Notes under the pieces: model-generated
Told to the model about the DNA's origin: nothing
The model's input: the letters and a program-made list of their open reading frames with translations, nothing else
Databases searched by the model: none
NCBI GenBank assembly: GCA_002077065.1
Contig: NAJO01000038.1
Coordinates: 124,001-188,000, forward strand
DNA length: 64,000 nucleotides
Direction: 5' to 3'
Source of the DNA: Cryoendolithus antarcticus
Lineage: Eukaryota > Ascomycota > Dothideomycetes > Cladosporiales > Cladosporiaceae
Translations under genes and position numbers: made by a program
Shown here: in pieces, positions 53,085 to 62,684 of the stretch
Layout of the letters: the number at the start of each line of letters is the position of its first letter
Numbering within the stretch: position 1 is the first letter of the stretch

Positions 53085-54094
53085 ATGGCCGCTTACTACA
53101 CGTTCGAGGACTTCTCTGGTACAGCGGCATTAAGCAACTCCGACAACCCATATGATGGACTCATCGAGACCTGTAACGACGATCCGGTACGACGCTTGAG
53201 CCACGAAAAGCGCTGAGAAGAATCTAGCCTGCTTTACATCGACTGACTGGACGCAGTCGAAGATCCAGGCTGTCTACGAGAAGCATCGCACGAACCGCAA
53301 TGCCCAACAGAAGGCAAAGCTGCTTGCACCGGACTTCCCAGGCGTGGTGATCGACGAGATGCTGGCCAACCTGGAAACAGGAGGCGAAGACTGGAGACAC
53401 TGCCTTGTGTTCTGGGCTCGACCGCCTGCAAGGATCCGCGAGCTGATTGCTGAGGTTCAGCGACAACTATTGCTGGCTGCACCAAGTATGCTGATTTATC
53501 AACGACCGAACCAGTACTACGCTGACAGCTACAGGCATGTGGATAATGCCGCCCAGTAACTTGCACATGACCGCACTCGAAGTCACGCACTCGCGAACAG
53601 AGCAGGAGATTTTCAGTCTCGTCGAGCAGCTGTCCTCTGCAGCCCACGACATTGCAGACTACACTATCGATCACCGTGCTCGATTGATCAAGCCAGTAAT
53701 CAGCTTTGACGCTCAAGCTCTCGCACTGTCATTCTCACCAGCCTCGGGAGAGGACGAGGCTCGCTACAGCTATCATCATCTGAGACGGGATGTCTTCAAC
53801 AAAGTCCAGGCAGCAGGCGTCAAAGTTGAGAGTCGCTATGTTGTGCCCTCAGCCCATCTCACTGTTGGACGCTTTATTACGAAGAGGGACTTCGAAGTTG
53901 ATGGGGCCGTTGATCACGATAAAGTAGCGAAGCTTGTCGAGACCATCGAGAGCATCAACGCATGGCTTGAGGGGGAGATCTGGTCAAGTCCACAGGGTGA
54001 GTGGCGCGTAGGTGAGGAGAAGGGTCTTGACCATCGGCAGGGTAAGCTGTGGTATGGTGGCGGCGAGACTGTGTATCTCGGGAAGGGGTACTGA
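53085..54094 (+). CDS. 2H phosphoesterase-like protein (cyclic phosphodiesterase/RNA ligase fold)
   Basis: Three exons: 53085-53186, 53257-53485 and 53535-54094, with introns of 70 and 49 nt, encode 296 residues. Two HxT motifs define the 2H fold: NLHMTALEV (His121, Thr123) and SAHLTVGRF (His218, Thr220). The spacing of about 95 residues is normal for the superfamily. Exon 2 adds a helical segment (APDFPGVVIDEMLANLE, then RHCLVFWARPPARIRELI) that precedes the catalytic part. Such proteins hydrolyse 2',3'-cyclic phosphates or related phosphodiesters, for example in tRNA or nucleotide metabolism. The exact substrate is not evident. The start at MAAYYTFEDFSG is chosen because it follows non-coding-looking sequence. 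Confidence 0.82.
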
Positions 54095-54381
54095 GATTGC
54101 TGTGTCTCGATCGGTCGAGAATAGACGAGTACGTTCCACCACGGTGTATGGAATGTCAACTGATGTCTCTCGTTTGCACTTCCATACCGGACCCTTCACT
54201 TCAATCGCTAGGCTCCTGCGCCACACTGTCTCACTTGAGTGGCGTTTGTGCTGCAGCCTTACACAAAAGACCCCGCTAGCAACCAAATGACGTCTCATCA
54301 ACAAAAGACTTCTGTCGCATTCAATACCGATAAGGTTGTCGCCATCTTCTTCACTGCGATGCTCATCACCTCATCCGCATC

Positions 54382-56817
54382 ATGTTCGCGCTGAAGTCCC
54401 TCTCCAAACTCGTCTTCGGCAACGCAGATAAGACAAACATCGTCGAGATCCAGCAGGGACAGCTCTACCTCGTGCGCCCGCATTCCTTGAAAGGCTCCAG
54501 CGAGCTCATCTTCAAGGACGCCGCTGCTTTCATCCGTCGCACTGGCCAGGAGTTCCAATACCACCTTGCCATCCAACGCGCATACGAAGAAGGCGAAGAG
54601 GAGCTGAACGAGGAAGGCGACGGGGAAGGCGACAAGGACGAGCGTATCTTCATTCTTGACGAAAGCTTGCGCTTCAGGGTCAGTCTTCAGGATACTGGGG
54701 ATACTGTCCTCGCGTGGCGGGATCTGAGTGGCGATTCGGGGGACTTGTACGAGTTTGTGTGTCATAGCTCGACGAAGCCGGAGACTGCAGCGAGCTTTGA
54801 GCTTGCGGCGGCGCAGTGTCAGTTCGAGCGGAAGTATCGCAGAAGTCACGAGCAGGCCACAGAAGAGGAGCTTGAGGAGTTTGACTTCGAAGGGGAGGGT
54901 GAAGTGCCAGAGGCGAGTCCAGTGATAAGTTCTGCCCTCCAGTCGCCCGTCGCGCAGTCTGCCAAGAGTAGCCCGATTGTAACAAGGACTCCACGGACCC
55001 CTGCACATCAGGAGCCCGGCAGCATGGCGCGCGATTCGACTAAGAAGCACATTGCCGCCGCCACACCGCAGAAAGCCATCGAGCAGACACCCACCAAGGC
55101 ACCAGCATCGAGAGCCGCGCCCACGAGCCGAGAAGTACTGTGCAGCGAGCATGCCGAGCTTCATCTCTTCGACTTCACATCAGGCACATTCGTCTTGCAA
55201 GATGCGAGTGTGCACGCGCAAGTGAGCGAGGTGGGCAACTGGAAGTACTGGCTGCAGATCGTGGGCACAAAGCAAGATTGGCTTGGTCAAGAAGTCATCG
55301 CGGACATCAATCCGGTCTTCAACTTCGAATACCTGAGCTTCATCTTCAATCACTACAGCGAGGATGGGTCAGCATACTCATGGTTGCTCAAGTTCAAGGA
55401 TCGAGAGACTGAGGAGCGCTTCCAAGAAGGTCTCATGCAGGCACTGTGGGAGAATCAGAATCAGCTCAAGTGGGCGAAGGCGATCAAGGATGCGGATCGT
55501 GATTATGTGCTCGATTCATTCAATGATTTGGTGATCGAGGATTCGAAAGACGATGAGCGGGAGGCAGAGGCAGCTGAAGAGGACGAGGAGGATGAGTACG
55601 AGGATGCAGATGACGGTCAGAAGAGCGAACACTACGACTCGGACGAAAGCGAGGACGATGTGGTGCTGCGCGACGAAGACGGCAATGTCAACAGTCAGCT
55701 CGCAGTCGGCGCCAAAGTCGACCGCTCGTTCGTCGTGCGCGGCGACAAGATCGGAGTCTTCAAGCACACAGACGACAATCGCCTCGAATTCTCCACCAGC
55801 ATCAGCAAAGTGCAAGACATGAAGGGCAAGAAGTTCGCCCCCAAGAAAGTCATGCTCCACATGCAAGACCGCGACATGGTCTTACAAAGCGCCGACAACC
55901 CGAACAGTCTCTTCCGCATGGACATGGAGTACGGCAAGGTCGTCGATGAGTGGAAGGTTCATGACGATATCCCAGTCAATGTCTTCGCACCAGAGAACAA
56001 GTTCGCCCAGACCACCAACGAGCAGACCCTCATAGGGCTTTCGCACAACGCGCTCTACCGCATCGATCCCCGTCTCTCTGGCAACAAGCTCGTCGAATCT
56101 GAGCTGAAGCAATACGCCAGCAAGAACGACTTCTCCGCCGCCGCCACAACCTCTCAAGGCTACATCTCCGTCGCCTCAAACAAAGGCGACATCCGCATGT
56201 TTGATCGCCTCGGCATCCAGGCCAAAACCGCGCTGCCAGCTCTCGGCGACCCAATCATAGGCTTGGACAACTCCGCTGACGGCCGCTGGGTCTTGGCCAC
56301 GACCCGCACTTACCTCCTGCTCATCGACAACATGCAGCACACCGGCAAGAACGAAGGCAAGCTCGGCTTCGAGAAGCCTTTCGCCAAAGACTCGAAACCA
56401 CAACCCCGTCGCCTCGCTCTTACGCCCTCCCACGTCGCGCAATTCCAGCACGAAACCAAAGCACCTCTCTCATTCACCCCAGCCAAATTCAACACAGGCG
56501 AAGACGCCTCCGAGACAGCCATCATCACCGCCACGGGTCCCTTCGTGGTCACCTGGAGCATGAAGAAAGTTCTCGCCGGGCGGAAAGACCCTTACTCTAT
56601 CAAGCGGTACAGCGAGGAAGTGAAGGCCGATAACTTCAAGTTTGGCAGCGATAAGAATATCGTTGTCGCGCTGCCGAATGAGGTTGATATGGTTGCTAGA
56701 CGGCAGTTGTTGAGGCCTACAAGGGAGAGCATTGCGGCGTTGCCGGCTACGCCGAGACGCGGGAAGGGGAGGGGGAGTTATTTGAGCAAGAGTGAGGTGG
56801 TGAATTCGCCGTATTGA
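54382..56817 (+). CDS. VID27: Vid27-family protein
   Basis: Intronless 811-residue frame. The N-terminus MFALKSLSKLVFGNADKTNI, then QLYLVRPHSLKGSSELIFKD, is the Vid27 amino-terminal PH-like module. An acidic linker with Asp/Glu runs (EEDEEDEYEDADDGQKSEHY) leads to the C-terminal domain, a beta-propeller-like region. It includes DRSFVVRGDKIGVFKHTDDN, the segment VMLHMQDRDMVLQSADNPN and DGRWVLATTRTYLLLIDN. Yeast Vid27 was linked to vacuole import and degradation of fructose-1,6-bisphosphatase; its molecular role is unclear. The length matches the family (yeast 782). The basic C-terminus (RRGKGRGSYLSKSE) is not conserved. Confidence 0.92.
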   Translation: MFALKSLSKLVFGNADKTNIVEIQQGQLYLVRPHSLKGSSELIFKDAAAFIRRTGQEFQYHLAIQRAYEEGEEELNEEGDGEGDKDERIFILDESLRFRVSLQDTGDTVLAWRDLSGDSGDLYEFVCHSSTKPETAASFELAAAQCQFERKYRRSHEQATEEELEEFDFEGEGEVPEASPVISSALQSPVAQSAKSSPIVTRTPRTPAHQEPGSMARDSTKKHIAAATPQKAIEQTPTKAPASRAAPTSREVLCSEHAELHLFDFTSGTFVLQDASVHAQVSEVGNWKYWLQIVGTKQDWLGQEVIADINPVFNFEYLSFIFNHYSEDGSAYSWLLKFKDRETEERFQEGLMQALWENQNQLKWAKAIKDADRDYVLDSFNDLVIEDSKDDEREAEAAEEDEEDEYEDADDGQKSEHYDSDESEDDVVLRDEDGNVNSQLAVGAKVDRSFVVRGDKIGVFKHTDDNRLEFSTSISKVQDMKGKKFAPKKVMLHMQDRDMVLQSADNPNSLFRMDMEYGKVVDEWKVHDDIPVNVFAPENKFAQTTNEQTLIGLSHNALYRIDPRLSGNKLVESELKQYASKNDFSAAATTSQGYISVASNKGDIRMFDRLGIQAKTALPALGDPIIGLDNSADGRWVLATTRTYLLLIDNMQHTGKNEGKLGFEKPFAKDSKPQPRRLALTPSHVAQFQHETKAPLSFTPAKFNTGEDASETAIITATGPFVVTWSMKKVLAGRKDPYSIKRYSEEVKADNFKFGSDKNIVVALPNEVDMVARRQLLRPTRESIAALPATPRRGKGRGSYLSKSEVVNSPY

Positions 56818-57059
56818 GGTGGTGTGATGATGGGAAGATGGGATGGTATGGCGGGAGGACTGGATGAGGATAGTGTAACGATTGTGACCCACGGCCGTAG
56901 TGTAGCGAAGTAGCTTGAGATAACCAAATAATGCATTCACGGAGATGGCTTACTGCCGCTGCTTTTCAGTCTATCGCATCCAACACTCTACATATTACTT
57001 CCTCCATTCTATCTCCGACTCTCAATCTCTTCCTTTCCTCCTGATCCCTTTCATCTCCT

Positions 57060-58450
57060 CTAGGCCATCAACGCCACCCACCCAAACACCCCAAGAACCA
57101 CAACAGCGATTACGTTCCCGACCTGCGACGCCGGCATAGCAAACGAAGTCGGGCCTGTGTAGGTCGAAGTAGTCGTAGGCGGCGCGCTGTACGACGACAC
57201 TGACGAAATCGCAAAGCCCGCGGACTGAGTGACCGGGCTGACTGGAAGCGAAATAGGCACAGTTGGAGCTGTGCCTGGTGGGGTGATAGGTACAGCAGGT
57301 GCAGTGCCCGAGGGAGTAACGAGCACCACTGCAGCCATGCCTGGTGGCGTCACGGGACCGACCGGATAGGTGATTGTCGAAGTGACCGGGAGGGTCAAAG
57401 TCGTAGGGGTGGAGATCTGGAGCGTTGTCAGCAAGTCGTCACAGCAGACGTGGGCAGAGAGGAACTCACGGAGTAGATCGTGTTGCCGTTGGTGAATGTA
57501 GTGGAGGACGGGCAGTAAGTAGTCGTGTAGCCCGTGGAGATCTATCACAGTGTTAGTGCGTCATCGCATAGGCTTCAAGGTGGACAAGACTCACGCTCGT
57601 GGTCATATTGGGAGCAACGGGCGTAACCGGAACGACGATGGCGCTGGTGACGGTAGACGTCTTGTTGCCTTGCGTCGCAGTCGTGGTGATCCAGTACGAG
57701 GTTTTGTAGGACCTTGGCATCGTGACGGTAGTGCCGTTACATGGGGTTGTGCTGGAGGCGGTCTTGATTGTAGTAGTGCCATTACATGACGTGGTCACTG
57801 GCCTGGTGGTGTACGAGCTGGTCTTCATGGTGGAAGTGCCATTACAAGGGCTCGTCGCTGGCTCGGTGGGCTGGTACCAAGTTGGTGAAGACAGAGTCAT
57901 GTTCGTCGTGTAGACCGACCATGTCTTCACCGGCTTCGTGGTCGTGCAAGGGCAGCCCGTGAAAGTGACAGTCTTGGATCTCGTGACCTGTTGGGCGAGC
58001 GTCAGTACATCAACGTATGAATGGACCAGATATGCTCACAGTAGAAGTCTTGCCACACTTCGTAATAACAGTGGGCTTGGAACAGTAGGTTGTGTACTTG
58101 GTCGCAGTGACAGTAGTGTAGCGCGTTGAATTTCCGGTGGGAGTCACCAGGGCGAGACCAGTGCCGGTTGAGACGCAGCTAACGCCGCCTGGGTACGAGT
58201 GCGCCGGGTTGCAGGCGTACGTCGTGCTAGGAGTGGCCGATGGGGTAACGAGCGCAAGTCCGCCATTCGTCGAGACGCATGATACGTCATTGGGATATGA
58301 GTGTCCTGGGTTGCACTCATAGACAGCCCTAGGTCCGATGATCTTCTCTACCTTCTTGACAGGCGGCCCTTGAGTACAGCCGTGTGGTCCGAGACACTTA
58401 GCTGAGACGGCTGTGGCAAGCGCCAGCACGAGAGCGAGGGAAGGGAGCAT
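57060..58450 (-). CDS. GPI-type Ser/Thr-rich cell-wall protein with duplicated Cys modules
   Basis: Four exons: 58450-58040, 57987-57595, 57541-57470 and 57416-57060, with introns of 52-53 nt, all phase 0; 410 residues. The signal peptide is MLPSLALVLALATAVSA. Two copies of a short Cys module follow (ECNPGHSYPNDVSCVSTNGG and ACNPAHSYPGGVSCVSTGTG), each ending GLALVTP. A Thr-rich part then has repeated PCNGT/SCNGT/PCNGT sites, likely N-glycosylated. The C-terminus is Ser/Thr/Pro-rich and ends in a hydrophobic tail (VGNVIAVVVLGVFGWVALMA), typical of GPI attachment. It is expected at the plasma membrane or wall. The Cys modules could bind a ligand (inference); the family is not named. Confidence 0.8.
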
Positions 58451-59046
58451 CTTGACTCGAAACACTGCGGCACAAGAGAGACGAGCGAATGACTTGGTAA
58501 GAAATACAGGAACTTGAGATGTGTGGTTAGGAAGACAGAGAAACCGGGAAGAGGGCGATAGAGATCGTCCTGAGCACGCAGAGACTTCCCATCAGTACCT
58601 TCGGCGATGTGTGAGATAAGTGAGGGGCGGAGACTTCGTTGAGGTCGTGGTGGTGGCCATAGAGCGTCGTTCATATGGTCATGTCTTGGCAAATCCAGCC
58701 GCCAGATACCGAGCAGGCCAGATGCACTGACTTTTCGGAATAGATTGGATGATGTTGCTCTTACCTCCTGTCATATTCTACCATTGCAGTCGGTAGCATA
58801 GTGCTGGAGGACACCGGACTAGCGTTAGTCTCCCAAATCGCAATATATGGTATCGAAGGTAGTGAAAATTATACCTAGCACAAGTGAAGTCACTGTACAG
58901 CCTCCCAGTCTGGCCAGACTATCTACAAACGCTCTCTAGAATAGTCCGAGATCGCCAAGTATTAATCTTGCCATCGCGCTGCGATTGCTGGTAAGTACTG
59001 AGCCAAATATAGCATTCCGTATACCATGATACCTTCATGACTCTCC
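58451..59046. other. Intergenic stretch between wall-protein gene and CoA ligase
   Basis: No gene recognised. It contains the wall-protein promoter on the minus strand. Confidence 0.5.
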
Positions 59047-61045
59047 TCACATCTTCGCCCTCTCCTCTCTCACAACAACACCCCGCTTCCCACTCTTTTG
59101 CTGATCTCTCAATACCCGTCTCAGAATCTTTCCACTGGCGCTTTTCGGAATCGCCTCGATGAATTCTACTTCCTTGACAGCCTTGTACCTCACCTTCTTC
59201 TCCCGGACATATCCCAATAACTCTCTTCCCAAACTTTGCCCAGCCTTGTCCGCCTCCTTCGCAACGATGAATGCCTTTGGCACTTCGCCTGAGTACTCGT
59301 CCTGGATGCCAAGCACAGCAACGTCCTCTACCTCCGGATGACCAAGAAGGAGATCCTCGAGCTCAGCGGGGGCGACTCCAATGCCTTTAACCTTGATCAA
59401 CTCCTTGATGCGGTCTGTGATAGTGATGATGCCTTCCTCGTCGATCATGCCCTGATCTCCAGTATGCAAATAGCCCTCCGAGTCGAAAGTCTCTTGTGTC
59501 GCCTTGTCGTTGTTCAGATACCCCATCACAATCTGCGGGCCCTTTGCGAGGATCTCGCCAGGCTCGCCAACGCCAGCTTCTGTGCCATCTTCTTTCATGA
59601 TCTTGACCGTCGTTGAAGCGCAAATCGTGCCGACAGCATGTGCGTACTTGAAATCGTAGAGACTTGGTGGGTGAGCTGTGATGCAGGAGCAGGACTCTGT
59701 CATGCCGTAGCCTTGCTTGAAGCCTGTTTGGGGAAATTTCTTCTTCAGCAGCTGTATGATCTCTTCGCTGAGAGGTGCGGCGCCAGATGAAAAGCGGCGA
59801 AGGAAGCTCAAGTCGTATTTGTCTACTATCGAGTCTCGCACTAGACGGATGAGGATTGGTGGGACCAAGAGAAGCTCCTTTAGTTGATACTCAACCACTG
59901 TGTTGAGCATGCTCTCCATCGTGAAGGCCGGGAGCATGATGACTTCGGCGTTGAGAAGGACTGGGAGATGGAGAGCGTGGACGAGACCTGTGATGTGGAA
60001 GGACGGAAGAACGGCGAGGATGCGCTTTAGATCTGGAGGCGTAATTTGGAGGACTTGGAGGCATTGGGCTATGACATTCTGGTGCGCGATCATGACCTGG
60101 ACACATGTCTCAGCACACAAGTGGTGCACACGGATGCTCGCAACTTACAGCCTTAGGTAGTCCTGTGGTGCCCGAGCTGAATGAGAGGAAGCCACCTGCA
60201 ACGCATCAGCATCCTGCAACGTATCCGTACACTGCTTTCGCTTCTCCCAAAATCTGGGACATCGGTAGTGCTTCTGTCTGCAACGCTGTAGCAACGGGGT
60301 CCTATTCTGCTACGTCTGCAGAGATAAAGTTTCGAACTGAGGTGAAGTAGATTATTGCTTTCTCACAATGACACTACACCGTACATTCGCGCTACAGTGG
60401 CTGCACTGAGGAGAGCATAGTCACGTTCTTGGTTTTCCGGAAAAGAACAAGGAGAGCCAAATACTTACAGATGTCGAAGTTGGTCTTTCCCTTTGGTATC
60501 GAAAATACCTCAGCCTGCTGTGATTCCTTCTTTCCGGTCTCCACGAGCTCCTTGACAGTCGTATACCCCTCTAGCTTTCCCTCGAGTAGGAACAACCGCT
60601 CCCTAGGGATCCCCGCATTCTTCGCAGCCTGTACAGCAACTTCCATGCTATTTGGGTGCGTCAAGAGGAACTTTGCATCCGCCTTCTGCAGCGCGTAGGT
60701 CATCTCCTCTACGTTGTAGGCGGGACTCGCTCCTGAGACCTTGCCTCCCACGCGTAATGTAGCGTGCATCGCGACCGGGTACCATATCGTGTTCTGACTG
60801 AACAGAGCGACTGTCTCGCCGACCTGGAGGCCATACTTCTTCACGAGCGCGGTAGAGAGGTGTGTAGCTGCTTCTTTGACATCCAGCCAGCTGAGGTGCT
60901 CCTTGGTCACGGCATCTGTGTATCCGGCTAGCTCATTGCGCGGGAAGCGGTGGAGAGGAGAGTATGTCGGGTCTTCAAAGAGCCATTGCCAAGTTGTGAG
61001 GTGCCGGGGTAGGAGGATGTCCTGTTGGAGGGATTTGAAGGGCAT
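59047..61045 (-). CDS. 4-coumarate/fatty acyl-CoA ligase-like enzyme, possibly peroxisomal
   Basis: Three exons: 61045-60469, 60195-60149 and 60096-59047, with introns of 273 nt (gtaagt...gttgcag) and 52 nt, encode 557 residues. Exon 2 is only 47 nt and carries the AMP-binding P-loop FLSFSSGTTGLPKA. Further motifs are GYGMTESCSCITAHPP, TGDQGMIDEEG and the C-terminal PKSASGKILRRVLRDQ with the catalytic Lys. These match ANL-family ligases, which activate a carboxylic acid as acyl-AMP and then form the CoA thioester. The protein ends in AKM, a weak peroxisomal targeting tripeptide (PTS1). Substrate (aromatic or fatty acid) is not decided by sequence. Confidence 0.9.
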
Positions 61046-61449
61046 TATTGCGTTGCGTGATGATAACGGAAAGGAATGATTAGTGAACAGACGGACTTAC
61101 CTCACTCATCGATTGGCGTACAGCTACATCGCTTGCCTGTACAACATTACCACTGCCCGCACTACAGCTGCAGCAGTGCGATACCCTCGGATGCAGATCT
61201 GGCTGTTGTCCATTACGAGAGGAGGAGGTGGCTTGGATACGCGAGTCAGCAAGTACGGCTGGCCGGATGTTATATCAGAAAGTAGATGTTCACGCCTACA
61301 TGTACCCTTCTCTCCCATTGACAGTGAATAGCGAAGCGACAACATCTCGATCCTCAGCCTGTGGCTTGGATCGACTGCCATAGATACTTCAAGATCTCTG
61401 GGAGGTCAGCAACTTCAGACGATTGACATAGAACGAAGTGCGACTAGCC
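61046..61449. other. Divergent promoter region between CoA ligase and TLS1-like gene
   Basis: No gene recognised; short frames only. Confidence 0.5.
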
Positions 61450-62439
61450 ATGGACGATCCCAAGGACCTGGCGACAAATGCCACTTTTCGCCAAGCAAAG
61501 CGACGGAAGATCGTATCTCGCAAATTCACGAGCGCGACGGGAGAGACGCTGGTCGTTTCTCGCGATGATGAAGCCGCTCAATCACACCATGTCAATGGGA
61601 ATGACCGCGATCAGGACCAACATTCAGACTCGAACGGTGGCGATCAGCGGAGCGCTCTTCCCAATCGCGTCCGAAGGCAAAGGAAGCATGGCGTCATGTT
61701 CTCCAACACTCCCCCACCGGCCAATATGGAGACAGCACTCGCAATTGACCCTCAGCAGACAATCGAGGTCGATGAATCGCACAACGCGCGCTTCGTGAAG
61801 CCGACTGGCAAGGCGACGGTGACCGACGATAAGCATATGTACGTTCGTCCAGTCAGTCGTTCTTGATCAGGCGATGAGCAGTGCTAACAACGTAGGTCGG
61901 CATTCATAGACTCGAAATTGGCTGAAATGAAAGCCAATGCAAAGTCTTCGCAACAGCCGCCGAGTAGCACAGATTCATTGCCAAGTGGCACCCATCTTGC
62001 CGCGACGAGTACTGTTGCGAATCAGGCTACCCAGTCAAAGCCATCGGCCATGACTCCGAAGACAGACCAGGCACCAAAAAGCCGGCAACGTCGTCGCCGA
62101 GAGCCACGGCCGCCTTCGCCTTCTCAGGTGGCACGAGACAGCCTTATCGATCAAATCCTCTCGGAATCTCAGTCCGCCAACCCACACTATGACCCGCTCA
62201 GCGCCAACCCTACACCACCTCCCGGTCTCACGGACAGCACGCTCGACAACGACACGCTCGCAGCTATGCAGTTCAAGGCCGAATTTCTGGCGGCTGCAGA
62301 GGAACGGAATCTGATGCGCCGCCCGCCCGCAAATCCCAGCCAGGCCCTGGGGCCGAAGTTGGGTGGTAGTAGGGCGGCGAGAGATAGGATGAAGGCGGCT
62401 GAGGAAGCTGCTGCGGAGGCGGCGAAGGGGAAGAAGTAG
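61450..62439 (+). CDS. TLS1/HCA59 (C9orf78) family protein
   Basis: Two exons, 61450-61838 and 61896-62439, with a 57-nt intron (gtacgt...gctaac...gtag), encode 310 residues; an upstream GTG in frame is not used. The HCA59 domain includes TDDKHMSAFIDSKLAEMKAN at the exon join. The N-terminus is basic (RQAKRRKIVSRKF). The last quarter (TLAAMQFKAEFLAAAEERNL) and an Ala/Glu/Lys tail are helical. Fission yeast Tls1 acts with the spliceosome factor Brr2 in splicing linked to telomeric silencing; human C9orf78 is also spliceosomal. The central part is disordered, with Arg-rich and Ser/Pro-rich patches. Confidence 0.75.
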
Positions 62440-62684
62440 GCGTCTGGTGGAGCTATCGCTATCGCATCTCGCGAGAGACGTTATTCATGTGCGCTAGACT
62501 CGCATGAGATGGCTGGAAACAGATCCTCAATCTGAATCACTGGAAATGGGCTTACTGCTTGTCATGGACCGTACAATCGAGTAGCCGCTTCAATCGTCGT
62601 ATATGTCATGTAAAAGAGTCTAGATTCAGCATCCGCTATCATTCAGCCATCAACCACATATCCCACGTACATCCAATCAACATC

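Noticed and set aside
60196..60468. Reading the CoA ligase as a pseudogene with TAG and TGA stops
   Set aside because: Splicing gtaagt to the last gttgcag gives the normal family sequence TNFDIC-GFLSFSSGT, so the stops are intronic.
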